Below, piece after piece: positions 37,501 through 48,301 of a stretch of 50,045 nucleotides of DNA. This stretch comes from Nemertoderma westbladi (lineage: Eukaryota; Xenacoelomorpha; Nemertodermatida; Nemertodermatidae): positions 1 through 50,045 of the forward strand of contig JAUCBJ010008933.1 in NCBI GenBank assembly GCA_032718475.1, written 5' to 3'. The notes below the pieces were generated by a model that worked only from the letters and a program-made list of their open reading frames with translations, did not search any database and was not told the origin of the DNA. Every line of letters begins with the position of its first letter. Within the stretch, counting starts at the first letter, position 1. The translations under genes were made by a program, and so were the position numbers.

Positions 37501-38404
37501 GGACGATCTTCCAGAAACCAAGACTCTTGGATTAAAATGGGACACGGAGAGAGACATTCTATTCTTTCAGTTAAAACAACGAGATAATCCAGTTAGAACT
37601 AAATGGATTTGTTTAAGTATCCTGAGCACTTATTTCGATCCATTGGGATATATTAGCCCAGTCATATTAGTTGCTCGGAGCTTAGTACAACAAATGTGGC
37701 TCGAAAAACACTCGTGGGATGATCCACTTAAGGGAGAACTGCTAAAGAAGTGGATGAAATGGGAAGATTATCTACCATCCATCGAGAACTTTAAGATTTC
37801 CCGTTCATATTTTGGTCACGTTCTCCCCACATATGCCTATCAACTCCATGTGTTTGGAGACGCCAGCGATTTGGGAATAGGTATAGTAGCCTACCTGAGG
37901 GTTGAAACTCCGGATGGAATTAAGGTTGCATTGGTCGCCTCTAAGGCCCTAATAAACAACAAACTACGAGTTCCTAGAGCGGAGTTAAAGGCGGATCTAT
38001 ACGCTACAGCCATCGGCCGGAATGTAACAGAACAGATCGACTATCCACTTGAGAAAACTGTCTATTGGACTGATGCTTTACTCGTTCTGGAGTATATAAC
38101 AAATGAAGTCTGTCAGTTCAGCGTCTTCATTACCAAAAGAGTAGCCATTACACTTAGTCGCTCTAATACGGATCAATGGAGACATTGCCCTGGGACGATT
38201 AATCCAGCTGACCTCGCTTCCAGAGGAGCAACTCCTCAAGAGTTGATAGATACTTCAGACTGGTTAGGTGGACCCGACTTCCTGAGTAAAGAAGAGGAGA
38301 ATGGCTCCCTCATCTCACTACCGCAGAGATTAGACAAGCCAAGGGAGCGGAGAAAGTCAAACCTAAAACCCGGACGAGTAAATCAAAGTTATTTAAACCC
38401 GTGA
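37475..38404 (+). pseudogene. BEL-2 RNase H region
   Basis: Begins KDLDLIKDDLPETKTLGLKW, then the RT-RNase H connection (LSTYFDPLGYISPVILVAR), and an RNase H-like segment: VFGDASDLGIGIVAYL, RVPRAELKADLYA, VYWTDALLVLEY, CPGTINPADLASRG. All four acidic positions expected for BEL/Pao RNase H appear present. The C-terminal GGPDFLSKEEE is the usual junction toward integrase; from there two frames are open, and the frame used here ends at 38402-38404. Confidence 0.85.
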
Positions 38405-40206
38405 TAGATCTGTCTGTACTACACGCCTCTGGTGACGACGCCATAGATCTAAACATACCCACGGATGTTACGAGAAATACGAATAAATCCGTTATAGAGA
38501 TCAGGGAAAGAGACTGGAAATCTGGAACACCAGACGTCTCCCCTCTCCTACAAAGAGCAATAGATCATTATAGCTCCTGGAATCGGCTTTGCAAGGCCGT
38601 TGTGTACCTGAAAAGATGTTTCCATCATCACTATTCCAGGATGAAGATCGCTAGTGATACTGCTCCAATAGTATCTGAAAAGGTCCATGCTATTAAAGAC
38701 CTTCCCGTTTACAGAGTGTCTGATAGGTTTCTGACTGAGAAGATCAGTTACCAAGAACATGATGATACCAATAAGCAGATACTGAGACCCCTGCAATGCT
38801 ATGAAGATTCCGATAAGTATTTCCTGTTGTTGAGAAATCCACAGATGCGCTTAAGGGATCGTTTCTCTAGCACAATGATAGATGTATTAATACGTGTCGG
38901 AGGGAGATTAACTAATGCTCCATTGTCCTTTGACACTAAGTTTCCCATACTCATTAGAAATCTTGAAATACAAATCAAGATGATTGTAGATGTTCACAGT
39001 AGACTTTACCATGCTGGTAGAGAACGAGTTCTTAGCGAAATTCGAACTCGCTATTATTTCCATAAGCCCTGTAGAGCTCTAAACCAAGTTCTTAGGAACT
39101 GTATACCCTGCAGGAAAGCATTTAGTAGGCCTTTAACACAGCGCGAGGCAGAATTACCTAGGGAACGAGTAAGCTTCTATGAACCACCCTTTACTAATAC
39201 TGGTGTGGATTTATTTGGCCCTATTGAAGTATATCGTGCTAGGACTATAGTCAAGCGATGGTGTGTCATCTTTGTCTGTATGACTTGTAGAGCGATTCAT
39301 CTAGATATGGTGAACAATCTATCTACCAACAGCTTCATACTGAGTTTACGCCGACAGATCGCTCGTTTTGGAACTAGCAACACTATAAGATCCGACAAAG
39401 GAACAAACTTCATTGGCGCCAATAATGAGATCAAAGCTTACGTGAAAGATTGGAACCAAAGACAGGTGGACGATCAGCTAAGGGTAACAGCATCTAGCTG
39501 GACCTTCAACGCCGCCAACGCCCCTTGGTGGGGAGGAAGTTGGGAGAGACTAATACGAAGCGTGAAGACCGCATTTCACTTTATAGTGCCGTTCCGCGCG
39601 TATCTCACCGATGAACTTTTGCGGACGTTAATGGAAGAAATCGTCGCCTATCTTAACGAGAGACCGCTTATGCCAGTCTCATCGAGTCCCGACTTCCTAG
39701 AAGCGCTAACACCAGCGCATTTCCTACTAAAGAAACCTGTAGCCATGCTCCCGCAATCGGAAATCACGGACGGAGATGAATACTGCCGACAAACTTGGCA
39801 ACTTATGCAGTTATTATCCTGTTGTTTTGCTGACCATTTCGAAAAACATTATCTTCCTAAGCTACAACTTCGAACAAAGTGGTTTGCGCAGCAAGAAAAC
39901 GTCAGCGCCGGAGACATGGTTCTTATCGTGGAATCAGATCTTCCACGTAAGAGGTGGCAGACAGGTCGTATCATCGAGACTCATATATCCGATGATGGTT
40001 TAGTGCAATCGATAGAACTCATCGTCATGCGACGTAACTTTAAGAAACCTGGAATTGTATTCGAAACACAACAACTTAATCACCCAGTTGGTCGTTTATG
40101 TTTACTGGAAAGAGACCGAGAGTTGTCTGGTAACTATGGAAGGCAAGAGACTCTTCCCACGACCACCTCCCTAATCCAACAAACGTCTAGGGACTCCCCA
40201 ACGTAA
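38401..40206 (+). pseudogene. BEL-2 integrase with DUF5641-like C-terminus
   Basis: 601 open codons in -1 relative to the RNase H ORF. Zinc-binding HHCC residues lie in HSRLYHAGRERVLSEIRTRY and CIPCRKAF (38990-39120). Catalytic candidates: D in GVDLFGPIEVY (39207), D in RSDKGTNFIGANN (39390), E in GGSWERLIRSVKTAF (39540). The C-terminus has SLTPAHFLL-like ALTPAHFLLKKP, VSAGDMVLIVESDLPRKRW and VGRLCLLERD. This domain inserts the DNA copy into the host genome. The ORF is uninterrupted, but separation from the rest of pol makes the copy defective as it stands. Confidence 0.9.
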
Positions 40207-41957
40207 CAGTGTTAGGAGTGGGTGTGTGACTACATTATTTTATTTATTTTTATTTTTATATTTATGTACGTATTATTATGTAATTTTATTATATAATCGT
40301 TTTCTTTAGTTTTATTTAGTAGAATAATATTTTAGAGATTATTCAGTAGATTAGTGCAATATATTCGTGTTTTATTACTTAATTACTTAGTATAATATAT
40401 TTCTTTTAACGGCGAGAAATAATTCATTTTCTCTTTCCTTACTGTCCGTATCATACTATAAAAACATGACTACAGTAAGATGAAATGTCCATACTTATTA
40501 AAAGTACAATATACCGCCCCTACTATACTCAAGTATTATTGGTAAGTAGAGTATTAGGAATGCAAAGTTCAGATCCTCGTGTCTCGGCTAAACCAAGCTC
40601 TGGGTATACCTTAGAAACGACTTGCCTCTTCTCACTGACATTGCTTCTTGCAATATTGCTCTCATACCGTATATTAAATAATACATATAGTAGAATGATG
40701 TCCATTTAACAGTAGTATTGAAGCTCAAAATATTAACAAATATTAATAGTATTAATGAAATCTATTAAATAAATCTGTTGAACCCTTTGACCATCTGAAA
40801 TTCTAGTCGATTAAGATATCACGGCACCCACCGATATACTTGAAAGACAAAATTCTAGAATCAGTGGTTAACGTCCCCAGACATGTTCTGGAATAAATCG
40901 GTGCCCATCTTAAATATTAAATATGTACTAAATATTTATTACGTTTGTTAAAACAAATGTTAAAATAGAGGAAATGCTAACAAATTGACTCTAGAAAATC
41001 TATAAATCAAAATCTGTTAAAAATTTCGATCCTCTATAATTCTAGTCGATTAAGGTATCGTAGTACTTACCGATACTCTTAAAAGACAAATTTCTGGAAT
41101 TAAGGATCCTAGTTCCCAGCTATGTTCTGGAATAAAATTGTATCTATTTTAATATCAAATAATAAAATTCACGGGAATAAATTTTAAATTCATATCCTCT
41201 CATGAATTTGATAAATTGTCATTTTATACAATTTATAACATTCCCAAAATTCCATTAATTAATAGATCATGGGAGCGGAGATTCATCCTATTGAGTGTAT
41301 TAGAGTGCGAGAATCTCCAATATATAGTCAATAGCCGATAAAATTCATAAAATCATGTATAAAGGGAATAATGACAATTAAAGAATCACTATTAAATAGC
41401 ATCCCAGATCTGTATGCATGAGAATTACTCTAATTCTACCGCTAGCTTTCCATAATGTCACCATAGCAACAACCACGCTAGAATTAGAAGTGAGTTAAAA
41501 GAACAATAGAAAGCTTGCCCCATTGAATAGCATGCGGAATAAATAGCACCTTGCTAGTATCCAGGGATACATAATAATAACGTGGCATTCTGGAAGGCAT
41601 TTGACTAAGGACAAATGGCCCGAATTTGTACAAATTGTGAAAGGAATGTGGAATTTGTGTATTTATAGGTGAATGTTACTACTAAAGTGTGTTTACAGTA
41701 GCGAGTCGCAGTTGTGAAAGTTACCCTGCCTCTATAGCAAGTACCTCCAGTATATCTAAGCCCTTGGGACGGACAGTGGAGTGACTCGCGCTGGTTATTG
41801 TTGTCATTGTGTAGCTACTACGTTGGCGAGAGGCACAGCGACGACAGTGCATCAGCGCTGAGGATCTTGCGCTGTCCGGGGGCACTGAGGGGGAGGCAGC
41901 GACGACCGCTGGCCTAATTATTATCAATTATAATATCGATAAACTCATATAGCAGCT
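40207..41957 (+). other. BEL-2 downstream spacer with direct repeats
   Basis: Begins TGTTAGGAGTGGG, which could mark an LTR start, but no matching copy exists upstream of gag. AT-rich. A ~125-bp repeat with ATTCTAGTCGATTAAG, AAAGACAAA and ATGTTCTGGAATAAA occurs at 40801-40930 and 41039-41160. 41700-41900 is GC-richer. No coding region is supported; the small frames at 40485 and 41721 have no features. Confidence 0.6.
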
Positions 41958-43751
41958 ATGACTGAGTTGATAGAAGATGATCTTGGTATCAGGGAGCGAT
42001 ATACCCCACCATTGCAAGCGTTTGTTGATAGCTTAATAAGCGGCGGCGCTAGTCAACATACTACGGAAGACGATGGCCGTTATATCGAACCGCCAATGTC
42101 AAAGGAACAGCTCCAGCGTGAATTGGACTATAGAAAATTCACCGCTCGCTATACGCATCGTAATGGTACGTATATGGACTTCTTAACTACTGGTCATCCT
42201 ATCGATTTACATGATACGGACGATGTAGACACCGAAAGGGAAATGATTCTATTTAAGTATCATACCCAGCGGAGTCGGAATGATAAACTGAGAATCGAAC
42301 ATGAAAATTCTATTCGAAACCGACTCGAAAGAGAAGATGTTGAAGAGCCGGATAAACGCAGTGACTTCAACGAATATTTTGAATTCTTGAGAGAAACATA
42401 TCTAAATTTAGCCAGTCAACAAAATCTAGAAACTCGATATCCTCAAGGTATACATCATAACCCTATGATAGAACTCAAACGACTCTATTTCACTATGATG
42501 TATCTTACCGCCGATCAACCGCTACCTGTTGTACCGGATAGCTTCGAACAGATGGAGGAATATTGTAAAACTGGAGAAAGATCACCAGCGTTTCCCCTAC
42601 AAGACGTGCGTCTTTGGTATTACTGCGATGAATGCCCTAGACCCAACCAACAAACGGAAAGACATAAACATCCGCGGAGACGTTGCGCTAAACACAGTTT
42701 TACTAGCTACACTTACGGGAGTTTCGAGCGAAACTTGTTCGACGTATCACCTACGCTCGCTCGACTCAAACGATCCTTAAATAAACCTATGATCAGAGTT
42801 CCGGAATACTCGGTCAGACCTCCTCATTCCCTGGTGAGACCTCGGGCTCTTGATCCTAATAGTATGACGGATCCTCCTGAGTTGTATTCATTGTTCAAAG
42901 ATCTAGTGTTACCTGAACAATTAGTCGGTGGCACTCCGGTTGTGGGCTCTCTAGATATTCGCCCATCCTACCTAGCCGGATTGGGACGCGGACATCTAAT
43001 ATCGCCGTTCAAACCATATAATCGTCCCGGTTTAACCCCGATACAACCTGTCACCGAAGTGGAGGAGAGCGTTGTACGAAATGCGTTAGACGCTATTCGA
43101 AAAAAGATCTGAAAAGGAACCTACGATTGTTTAGATAAATGTAAATTGCAGCAGCAAGTCCAAGCGGTAAAGGAATTGGCTTTACCCCAGTTCGATCGGG
43201 AAATCCAGAATCTCGAAGAAGATATCGAACTTGGACGAACATACTCTCTACAAGAGTTTTTGGACGAACGCTTCCAACGAGAAGCGGAGGAAAATCAGCT
43301 CGAGGAGAAGCACATCGAAATGGATGAAAGAGAAGTAGCGGCTTTAGCCTAGCCAGAAGCTCAAATCCTTATGACTGATCTCTATTCCAAAACCATCATT
43401 CATCCTTCGATGGTTCCCCATTTCGGAGACAAACTCTTCGCCATGGTACAACCCCAACCGGTTGATATCAACTTAAGATCTAGAGATCTTATCGCTGACG
43501 CTCCTATGTTACAACGTCCGCCAATCGAGGCCGCTCGTGTCGACGGTATACTCGTTGAACCTCCGGACAATCGAGCGGATCTTGTCCGTCATATGGTAAA
43601 CAAGGTCAACCTACGCGCTAGACCTTTACCGAACTCATTTTATGGGATCAAAGACCACCCCTATTATGTCAATTTAACTCAATATTATATGGTGAAACCG
43701 GAAGATCCTACATACAGTTTAAAGTTTCTACCATTGATAAATCTAAAATAG
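41958..43751 (+). pseudogene. Unrecognised ORF downstream of BEL-2, with two in-frame stops
   Basis: A single frame of 598 codons from ATG 41958 to TAG at 43749-43751, interrupted by TGA at 43110 and TAG at 43350. No known domain recognised. The protein is charged and tyrosine/proline-rich (TELIEDDLGIRERYTPPLQ at the start). A Cys/His cluster of form CX2CX9HXHX4CX2H (YYCDECPRPNQQTERHKH then RRRCAKH) lies near residues 228-252. A glutamate-rich helical stretch occurs near residues 395-460 (LPQFDREIQNLEEDIELG). It occupies the same place relative to pol as the 3' ORF of BEL-1 and is likewise GC-richer than its flanks, but I see no sequence similarity between the two. It may be an accessory ORF of BEL-2 or an unrelated gene remnant. 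Confidence 0.6.
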
Positions 43752-44620
43752 CCCTAAAATTATTCAACTACGCGTCAGAAAGGAATTGGAACCAGGATGA
43801 CGAAATCTGTCAGCTGATTCTTTGTGTACGTGGAAGTTCTTTGTTCTGTCTTATTCAGCCAACCAGAGCGATTTTCACTTTACGGCTAACAGAACCCTAT
43901 CTAAGAAACTCGCAATGCATTATGGTCTTTATTATTATTTCTGAGAATTAGAACCAACTCAGAACTCTGTGCTTCTGTACGGAAGTTTCAGACTTTAGTC
44001 TAGGAACATCTGATGGCCTTGGTTATAAGAACGTAAATCTATTAACTTGTCACCTGTATTTCATCTCACATTTGTATACATTACTTACTTAACTCATTTC
44101 ACCGCACTATTTTACTTCTGTTTTATAGTATTAATTGTTGTTATATTAATGGATGTTGATGATATATTTGGAGAATACCGATAAATAATCATAAAACCCT
44201 CAATCTTATTGATTACTGAGGTAAGAGGAATAGAGTCTACCGGTAGCAACTGCGAGTTAAATTATAGTGGTTTTGTGTGAATTAAATGCTATTTCATAAT
44301 CCCTACGTGTGTCAGTTGCAATCCTCCTTATATATGATCAAATTCAGTGACGGTCGGCAAATTAGTGTGAAGTAGTGTAAAGTCATGTGAAATAGTGTGA
44401 AGGTTAATAAAGCATCTCCTAAAGAATGCACTATTTACGAAACTCTGTGGCCATCTAGTTGTGATTAGTATAAGTCATAACTCTGTTTTTATACTTAAAG
44501 CGCCACGTCCTAAAGGAACTGTTAATATTTCCCCGAAAGTAAATATAGTTGTCAGAGATTATATAGTAGCGATCAATCGAATAATACAGTAGGTCTACAC
44601 TGCAATACTTCCCAAGGAAT
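43752..44620. other. No gene; module shared with 25378-25535
   Basis: 43797-44005 has ATGACGAAATC, GCGATTTTCACTTTACGG and TTTCAGACTTTAG in the same order and similar spacing as upstream of the gypsy element. 44360-44405 has repeated AGTGTGAA words. No LTR matching the 5' side of BEL-2 is evident. Confidence 0.5.
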
Positions 44621-44674
44621 CCGAATCCAGTCTCCCACACCGTGGGTCATACGCCGCGCACGGACTGGATTCGG
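44621..44674. repeat. Perfect 12-bp inverted repeat
   Basis: CCGAATCCAGTC (44621-44632) pairs with GACTGGATTCGG (44663-44674) across 30 bases, which themselves contain CCCAC-ACC-GTGGG. GC-rich against AT-rich flanks; lies just downstream of the truncated 3' end of the minus-strand LINE. Confidence 0.75.
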
Positions 44675-44740
44675 CAGATGTAACTTCAGTACACCAGGTA
44701 ATTGGTAAGGGCTAAAGTCGATTTATAAACAAGAGGACAA

Positions 44741-46015
44741 CTAAAATTGGCAGGTTAAACTGCTAAAGGTCTGAAAGCGCGAACACAGATCTTCACCCTT
44801 TGTGGTCGTCCTCATTGCGTAATCCAGCACAATTACAAATAGTAATGGTGCTAATGTTTCACCTTGCAGTACGCCAGCCAGGATTGAGAAAAACTCAGTT
44901 TCACCATCTGGTGAGAGTACCTGCGTTTCTGTGTCACAATATAGCAATCCAATGCCAGTAACAATTACTTCTGGTATTCCATAAGCTCTTAGAATTTCAA
45001 GCATTTTACCTCTATCTCAATACATTTCATTGTATATTTTGGCAGCTACCACAAGCAGATAGATCCCTCGATAGTTTGTTGGTATGCCGAGGTCTCCTTT
45101 CTTGGGGAGATGCTTTAGTTGACCTTTAGTCCAAATTGGTGGTGGCTTTTCCCCTTTTAACATCCGGTTGCAAACATTCAATAATGGTCTGTTTAGCACT
45201 CCGGTTTTCCATACCTCCGCTGGGATTTCATCTAATCCACTCGCTTTATTATTGGACATGCTTTTAATGCTTCTTTGGAGTTTGGCAGGTGTGAAGTCCC
45301 CTGTTTCTATAGGTAGTGTCTTGTCATATATTTTCCTTGTAGGGCTGACCTCGATGTTTGGTGGATGCCCAAGCAAGTTGCTGAAGTGATTTTTCCTCTT
45401 CCTAACACGTTCTTCAGGACTATCGGCTTTGAGGCGCCCCTTTGCACAACGTTTCCGACCAGATACCTCATTTACAGTTTGCCAGGTAAGTCTTGATTGT
45501 TGCTGTATGTGAGCAGTTGTAATAATTGCTTCAGTTTTATCCCGTATGTACTTTTCCTGGCTGATGTTGTAGGCCAATTTAAGATCGTCCTTAGCTTTCT
45601 CAACCTTGTTAATGTTTTCGGTTGTTGGTTGTTCGGTTTTAACTTTGTAGGCTATCTTAAGATCTTCTCTCTTACAAGTAACCTCAGAGTTTTGCCATGG
45701 CACATACTGTTTTCGTTTGGGTTTCTGGGGGATATGCCTCTTAGCTGATTCCTTGTGGGCTGTTATTATATTCTGGTATATTGAATCGGTGGATTGGTCT
45801 TCATCCATTGACTGAAGTGCTTCAAAGCGGTTTTGAACTTCTACTGTATAAGCATCCTTTACAGCATTGTCAGTTCTGAGTTTCTCCCAGTCATAGTTGA
45901 TTTGCTTGCTTGTCCTGGGTTTGCAGGCTCTCAAACTGAGTCTGATCTCTGCAGTCACAATTCTGTGGTCCGAACCAATTAGGTTGAACGAGCTGTATGC
46001 CTCGCAGTTGATCAT
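44741..46015 (-). pseudogene. LINE endonuclease end, linker and partial RT
   Basis: First part (45017-46015) has LIGSDHRIVTAEIRLSLR, a helical linker with KRKQYVPWQNSEVTCKRED, and RT entry LKHLPKKGDLGIPTNYRG and AAKIYNEM. A TGA then sits at 45014-45016 and the same frame resumes with GKMLEILRAYGIPEV, skipping the QNGFR...DFKKAFDS region that should lie between. So the internal deletion kept the frame but created a stop at its junction. Second part (to 44741) has AGVLQGETLAPLLFVIV and ends without the ADD motif. Confidence 0.83.
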
Positions 46016-46646
46016 GCTGTTTCTCCACTTTTTGTTTATAAGGATGTAATCCAGTTGTGCTTTGGTTCCATGTTGTTTGTTGGTATCAATTCACATTCTT
46101 TCATTAGGTCTAAAAGTAAGTACCCATTTCTGTTAGAACTGGTGTTATACAGTAGGTGTAACCCTTGATGTCTTCTGGGCCAATTTGCGCATTCAGGTCA
46201 CCAGAAATGACTTTAACATTGTGTTTCGGAATGTACTTAATAAGTCCAGTCAGTTCTTCATAAAACTTGACTGCTTGTTCTGGCTCTGAGGCATTGGTTG
46301 GACTGTAGCAGCATATAACTGTTGCCTTGGGATTCCCATCAAATGTTGCGATCATAACCCTGGAATTTATAGATTCGATGTTGTTTATGGTCTTAAGTAC
46401 AAATGGGCTTAGCAGAATTCTTAGCAGTTTCTTACTGCTGAGCTTGTTACTAACGTCCATCCATTTCCAATGTCATTGTACTTCATGGCAGTGACTTCAT
46501 GACAAATCCGATGTTCTTGGATGCAGATGATGTCGATGTTTATTCCATTGCCAGAGCGACCATGTCACCCTTTTTGGTAAGTGCTTTCAGCGTGCGTGCG
46601 TTCATTGTAGCAATCTTTGCTACAAATCTTGTATGTAATACTTGTT
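46016..46646 (-). pseudogene. LINE endonuclease domain
   Basis: On the minus strand: TMNARTLKALTKKGDMVALA, then the catalytic-glutamate motif IICIQEHRICHE, then VICCYSPTNASEPEQ and VKVISGDLNAQIGPED (GDLN). It is broken by frameshifts and stops between 46110 and 46015 and carries on with the SDH motif (IGSDHRIVTAEIR) in the next ORF. This apurinic-type endonuclease nicks target DNA to start insertion. Key residues E, D, N and SDH are all visible, though not in one frame. Confidence 0.82.
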
Positions 46647-46657
46647 GTTCTGGTGAT

Positions 46658-48284
46658 GGTTGTCTGAGTCTGTACTCCCAGATATTCCCATTGGCGATAT
46701 CTCCTTTGCAGAAGTGAAGGCTGCTGCAAAGAGCATTAAGACCAATCGTGCCAGTGGAGTAGATGGTGTTCCCCCTGAGGTCTTTAAAATACCTGAGTGT
46801 TTAAATCTCATCTATCCCATCATAGTAGACATGTACCGTACAACAAGAGTCCCACAAGAAATGAAAACAAATAAGTTGGTGCCAGTTCCCAAGAAGGGCA
46901 ACCTAACACTCTATGGTTCTTTTCGGAGAATCTCATTGATCTCGATTGCTGCAAAACTATACAATAGAATTCCATTAAATCGCATCAGGGATCCCATTGA
47001 GAGACTGCTACGTGGAAATCAGAATGGGTTCCGTAAAGGTCGTGGGACCATGGAGCCCATTTTGGCACTTAGAAGGATAATTGAAGAGTTATCAAAAAAG
47101 AAAGACAGGCATCTGGCTGTTATCTTTGTTGACTTCTTCAAGGCCTTTGATTCAGTCTCTCGCTCACGTATGTTCAGCATACTTTCATTATATGGGATTC
47201 CTGATGAAATTATTGCAGCAATCAGATCAGTATACGATGGTTCGACAACATTTGTGTCTACTGTTGATGGTGACACAGAACCATTTGAAGTGTTATGGGG
47301 CGTCCTCCAAGGAGACACACTTGCACCATTCTTGTTCATTATTGTGGTTGACTATGTTCTACGCATGTCCTTAGATCATCATAATGATGATGGGGTGATG
47401 ATAACTCCACCTACTGGCTCCAGAAGTCGAGGAAATCCTGCCAAGTACCTAACTGATCTAGACTTTGCTGATGACTTAGGAGTACTCTCAGAATCATTAG
47501 AGGGAGCCCAGCGGCTCCTCAGCTCATTAGAACATGCTGCTTCTAGTGTTGGTCTTTTTATTAACTCCAGAAAGACCAAAATTCTGACAGTTAACTTTGA
47601 AAGTCCTCAGCAAGTCTCTGATCGGATGAGCATAAGCTCAAAGGATGGTATGCTTGAGCATGTGGACGACTTCTGTTACCTGGTATCATGGATCCGGAAG
47701 TCAGGTGAGGACCTTCGAATAAGTAAGGGAAAGGCATGGGCAGCCTTGAATAGGCTTTCCAGGATTTGGAAGTCACCTAGAATTAATCGGAAACTTAAGG
47801 TCCGATTATTCAGAGCAGCAGTAGTTCCAGTACTCCTCTACGGGAGTCCATGCTGGGCTCTAACTGCTGAGGACACCAAATCTCTGGATGGCACATTCAC
47901 AAGAATGCTACGCCGGGTACATTGTGTCAAGTACAATGCACACATCTCCAACCAGACACTATATAACATTGGAGGTGTCTCATTGTTTCCCCCAAGCTTG
48001 ACACTAGAACAAAATCGCCTCCGCTTTGCAGGACATTGCTTTCGCCGTGAGGACCAGCCAGTGCATAATCTTGTACTTTGGCAGCCTCATGGAGTGAATA
48101 AGCATGGTGGACAGCCCATGACTTTCTTGAGACGCATCTTAAAGGACACTGGCCTTAAAGATGCGGATGATCTAGCAAATGTCATGGGTGATAGGGAGTT
48201 GTGGCGGTGCAATTTTGTTGACAAGCCGGCACAGCATTCTTAAAAATGCAGCTGCAATGCAGCATGCCGATCCTAGTAGTAGTA
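46658..48284 (+). mobile_element. 5'-truncated LINE with 11-bp target duplication
   Basis: Flanked by GTTCTGGTGAT at 46647-46657 and 48285-48295. Matches the copy at 289-1187 from TGTCTGAGTCTG (46661) onward with few differences, and ends in TAGTAGTAGTA. Three bases at the 5' junction (GGT) belong to neither flank nor the sister copy. It interrupts the endonuclease/5' region of the minus-strand LINE. Confidence 0.92.
46660..48243 (+). CDS. LINE reverse transcriptase (ORF2 C-terminal two thirds), open
   Basis: 527 open codons; the native start and the endonuclease are lost by 5' truncation, so the first codon is arbitrary (TTG). RT motifs: FVDFFKAFDSVSRSRM (A), GVLQGDTLAPFLFIIVVDY (B), LDFADDLGVLSES (C), then SSVGLFINSRKTKIL. 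The C-terminal domain has LFRAAVVPVLLYGSPCWALT, LDGTFTRMLRRVHCVKYNA, LRFAGHCFRREDQP and QPHGVNKHGGQPM. It ends AQHS. No stops or shifts occur, and the catalytic aspartates are intact, consistent with a young insertion. WALT, LRFAGHCFRR and RMLRR wording is typical of a LINE group common in marine invertebrates; I do not assign a clade. Confidence 0.9.
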   Translation: MSESVLPDIPIGDISFAEVKAAAKSIKTNRASGVDGVPPEVFKIPECLNLIYPIIVDMYRTTRVPQEMKTNKLVPVPKKGNLTLYGSFRRISLISIAAKLYNRIPLNRIRDPIERLLRGNQNGFRKGRGTMEPILALRRIIEELSKKKDRHLAVIFVDFFKAFDSVSRSRMFSILSLYGIPDEIIAAIRSVYDGSTTFVSTVDGDTEPFEVLWGVLQGDTLAPFLFIIVVDYVLRMSLDHHNDDGVMITPPTGSRSRGNPAKYLTDLDFADDLGVLSESLEGAQRLLSSLEHAASSVGLFINSRKTKILTVNFESPQQVSDRMSISSKDGMLEHVDDFCYLVSWIRKSGEDLRISKGKAWAALNRLSRIWKSPRINRKLKVRLFRAAVVPVLLYGSPCWALTAEDTKSLDGTFTRMLRRVHCVKYNAHISNQTLYNIGGVSLFPPSLTLEQNRLRFAGHCFRREDQPVHNLVLWQPHGVNKHGGQPMTFLRRILKDTGLKDADDLANVMGDRELWRCNFVDKPAQHS

Positions 48285-48301
48285 GTTCTGGTGATTATTT
48301 C

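Larger units (their letters stand above)
44740..46646 (-). mobile_element. LINE, minus strand, truncated, internally deleted and interrupted
   Basis: On the minus strand: endonuclease, linker and RT in order, ending abruptly near 44760 inside the motif B-to-C part of RT, so the 3' half is lost. A deletion at about 45010 removed RT motif A. At the 5' side the plus-strand LINE of 46658-48284 has inserted next to the endonuclease start. RT wording (LPKKGDLGIPTNYRG, GVLQGETLAPLLF) shows it belongs to the same broad superfamily as its invader. Confidence 0.83.
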
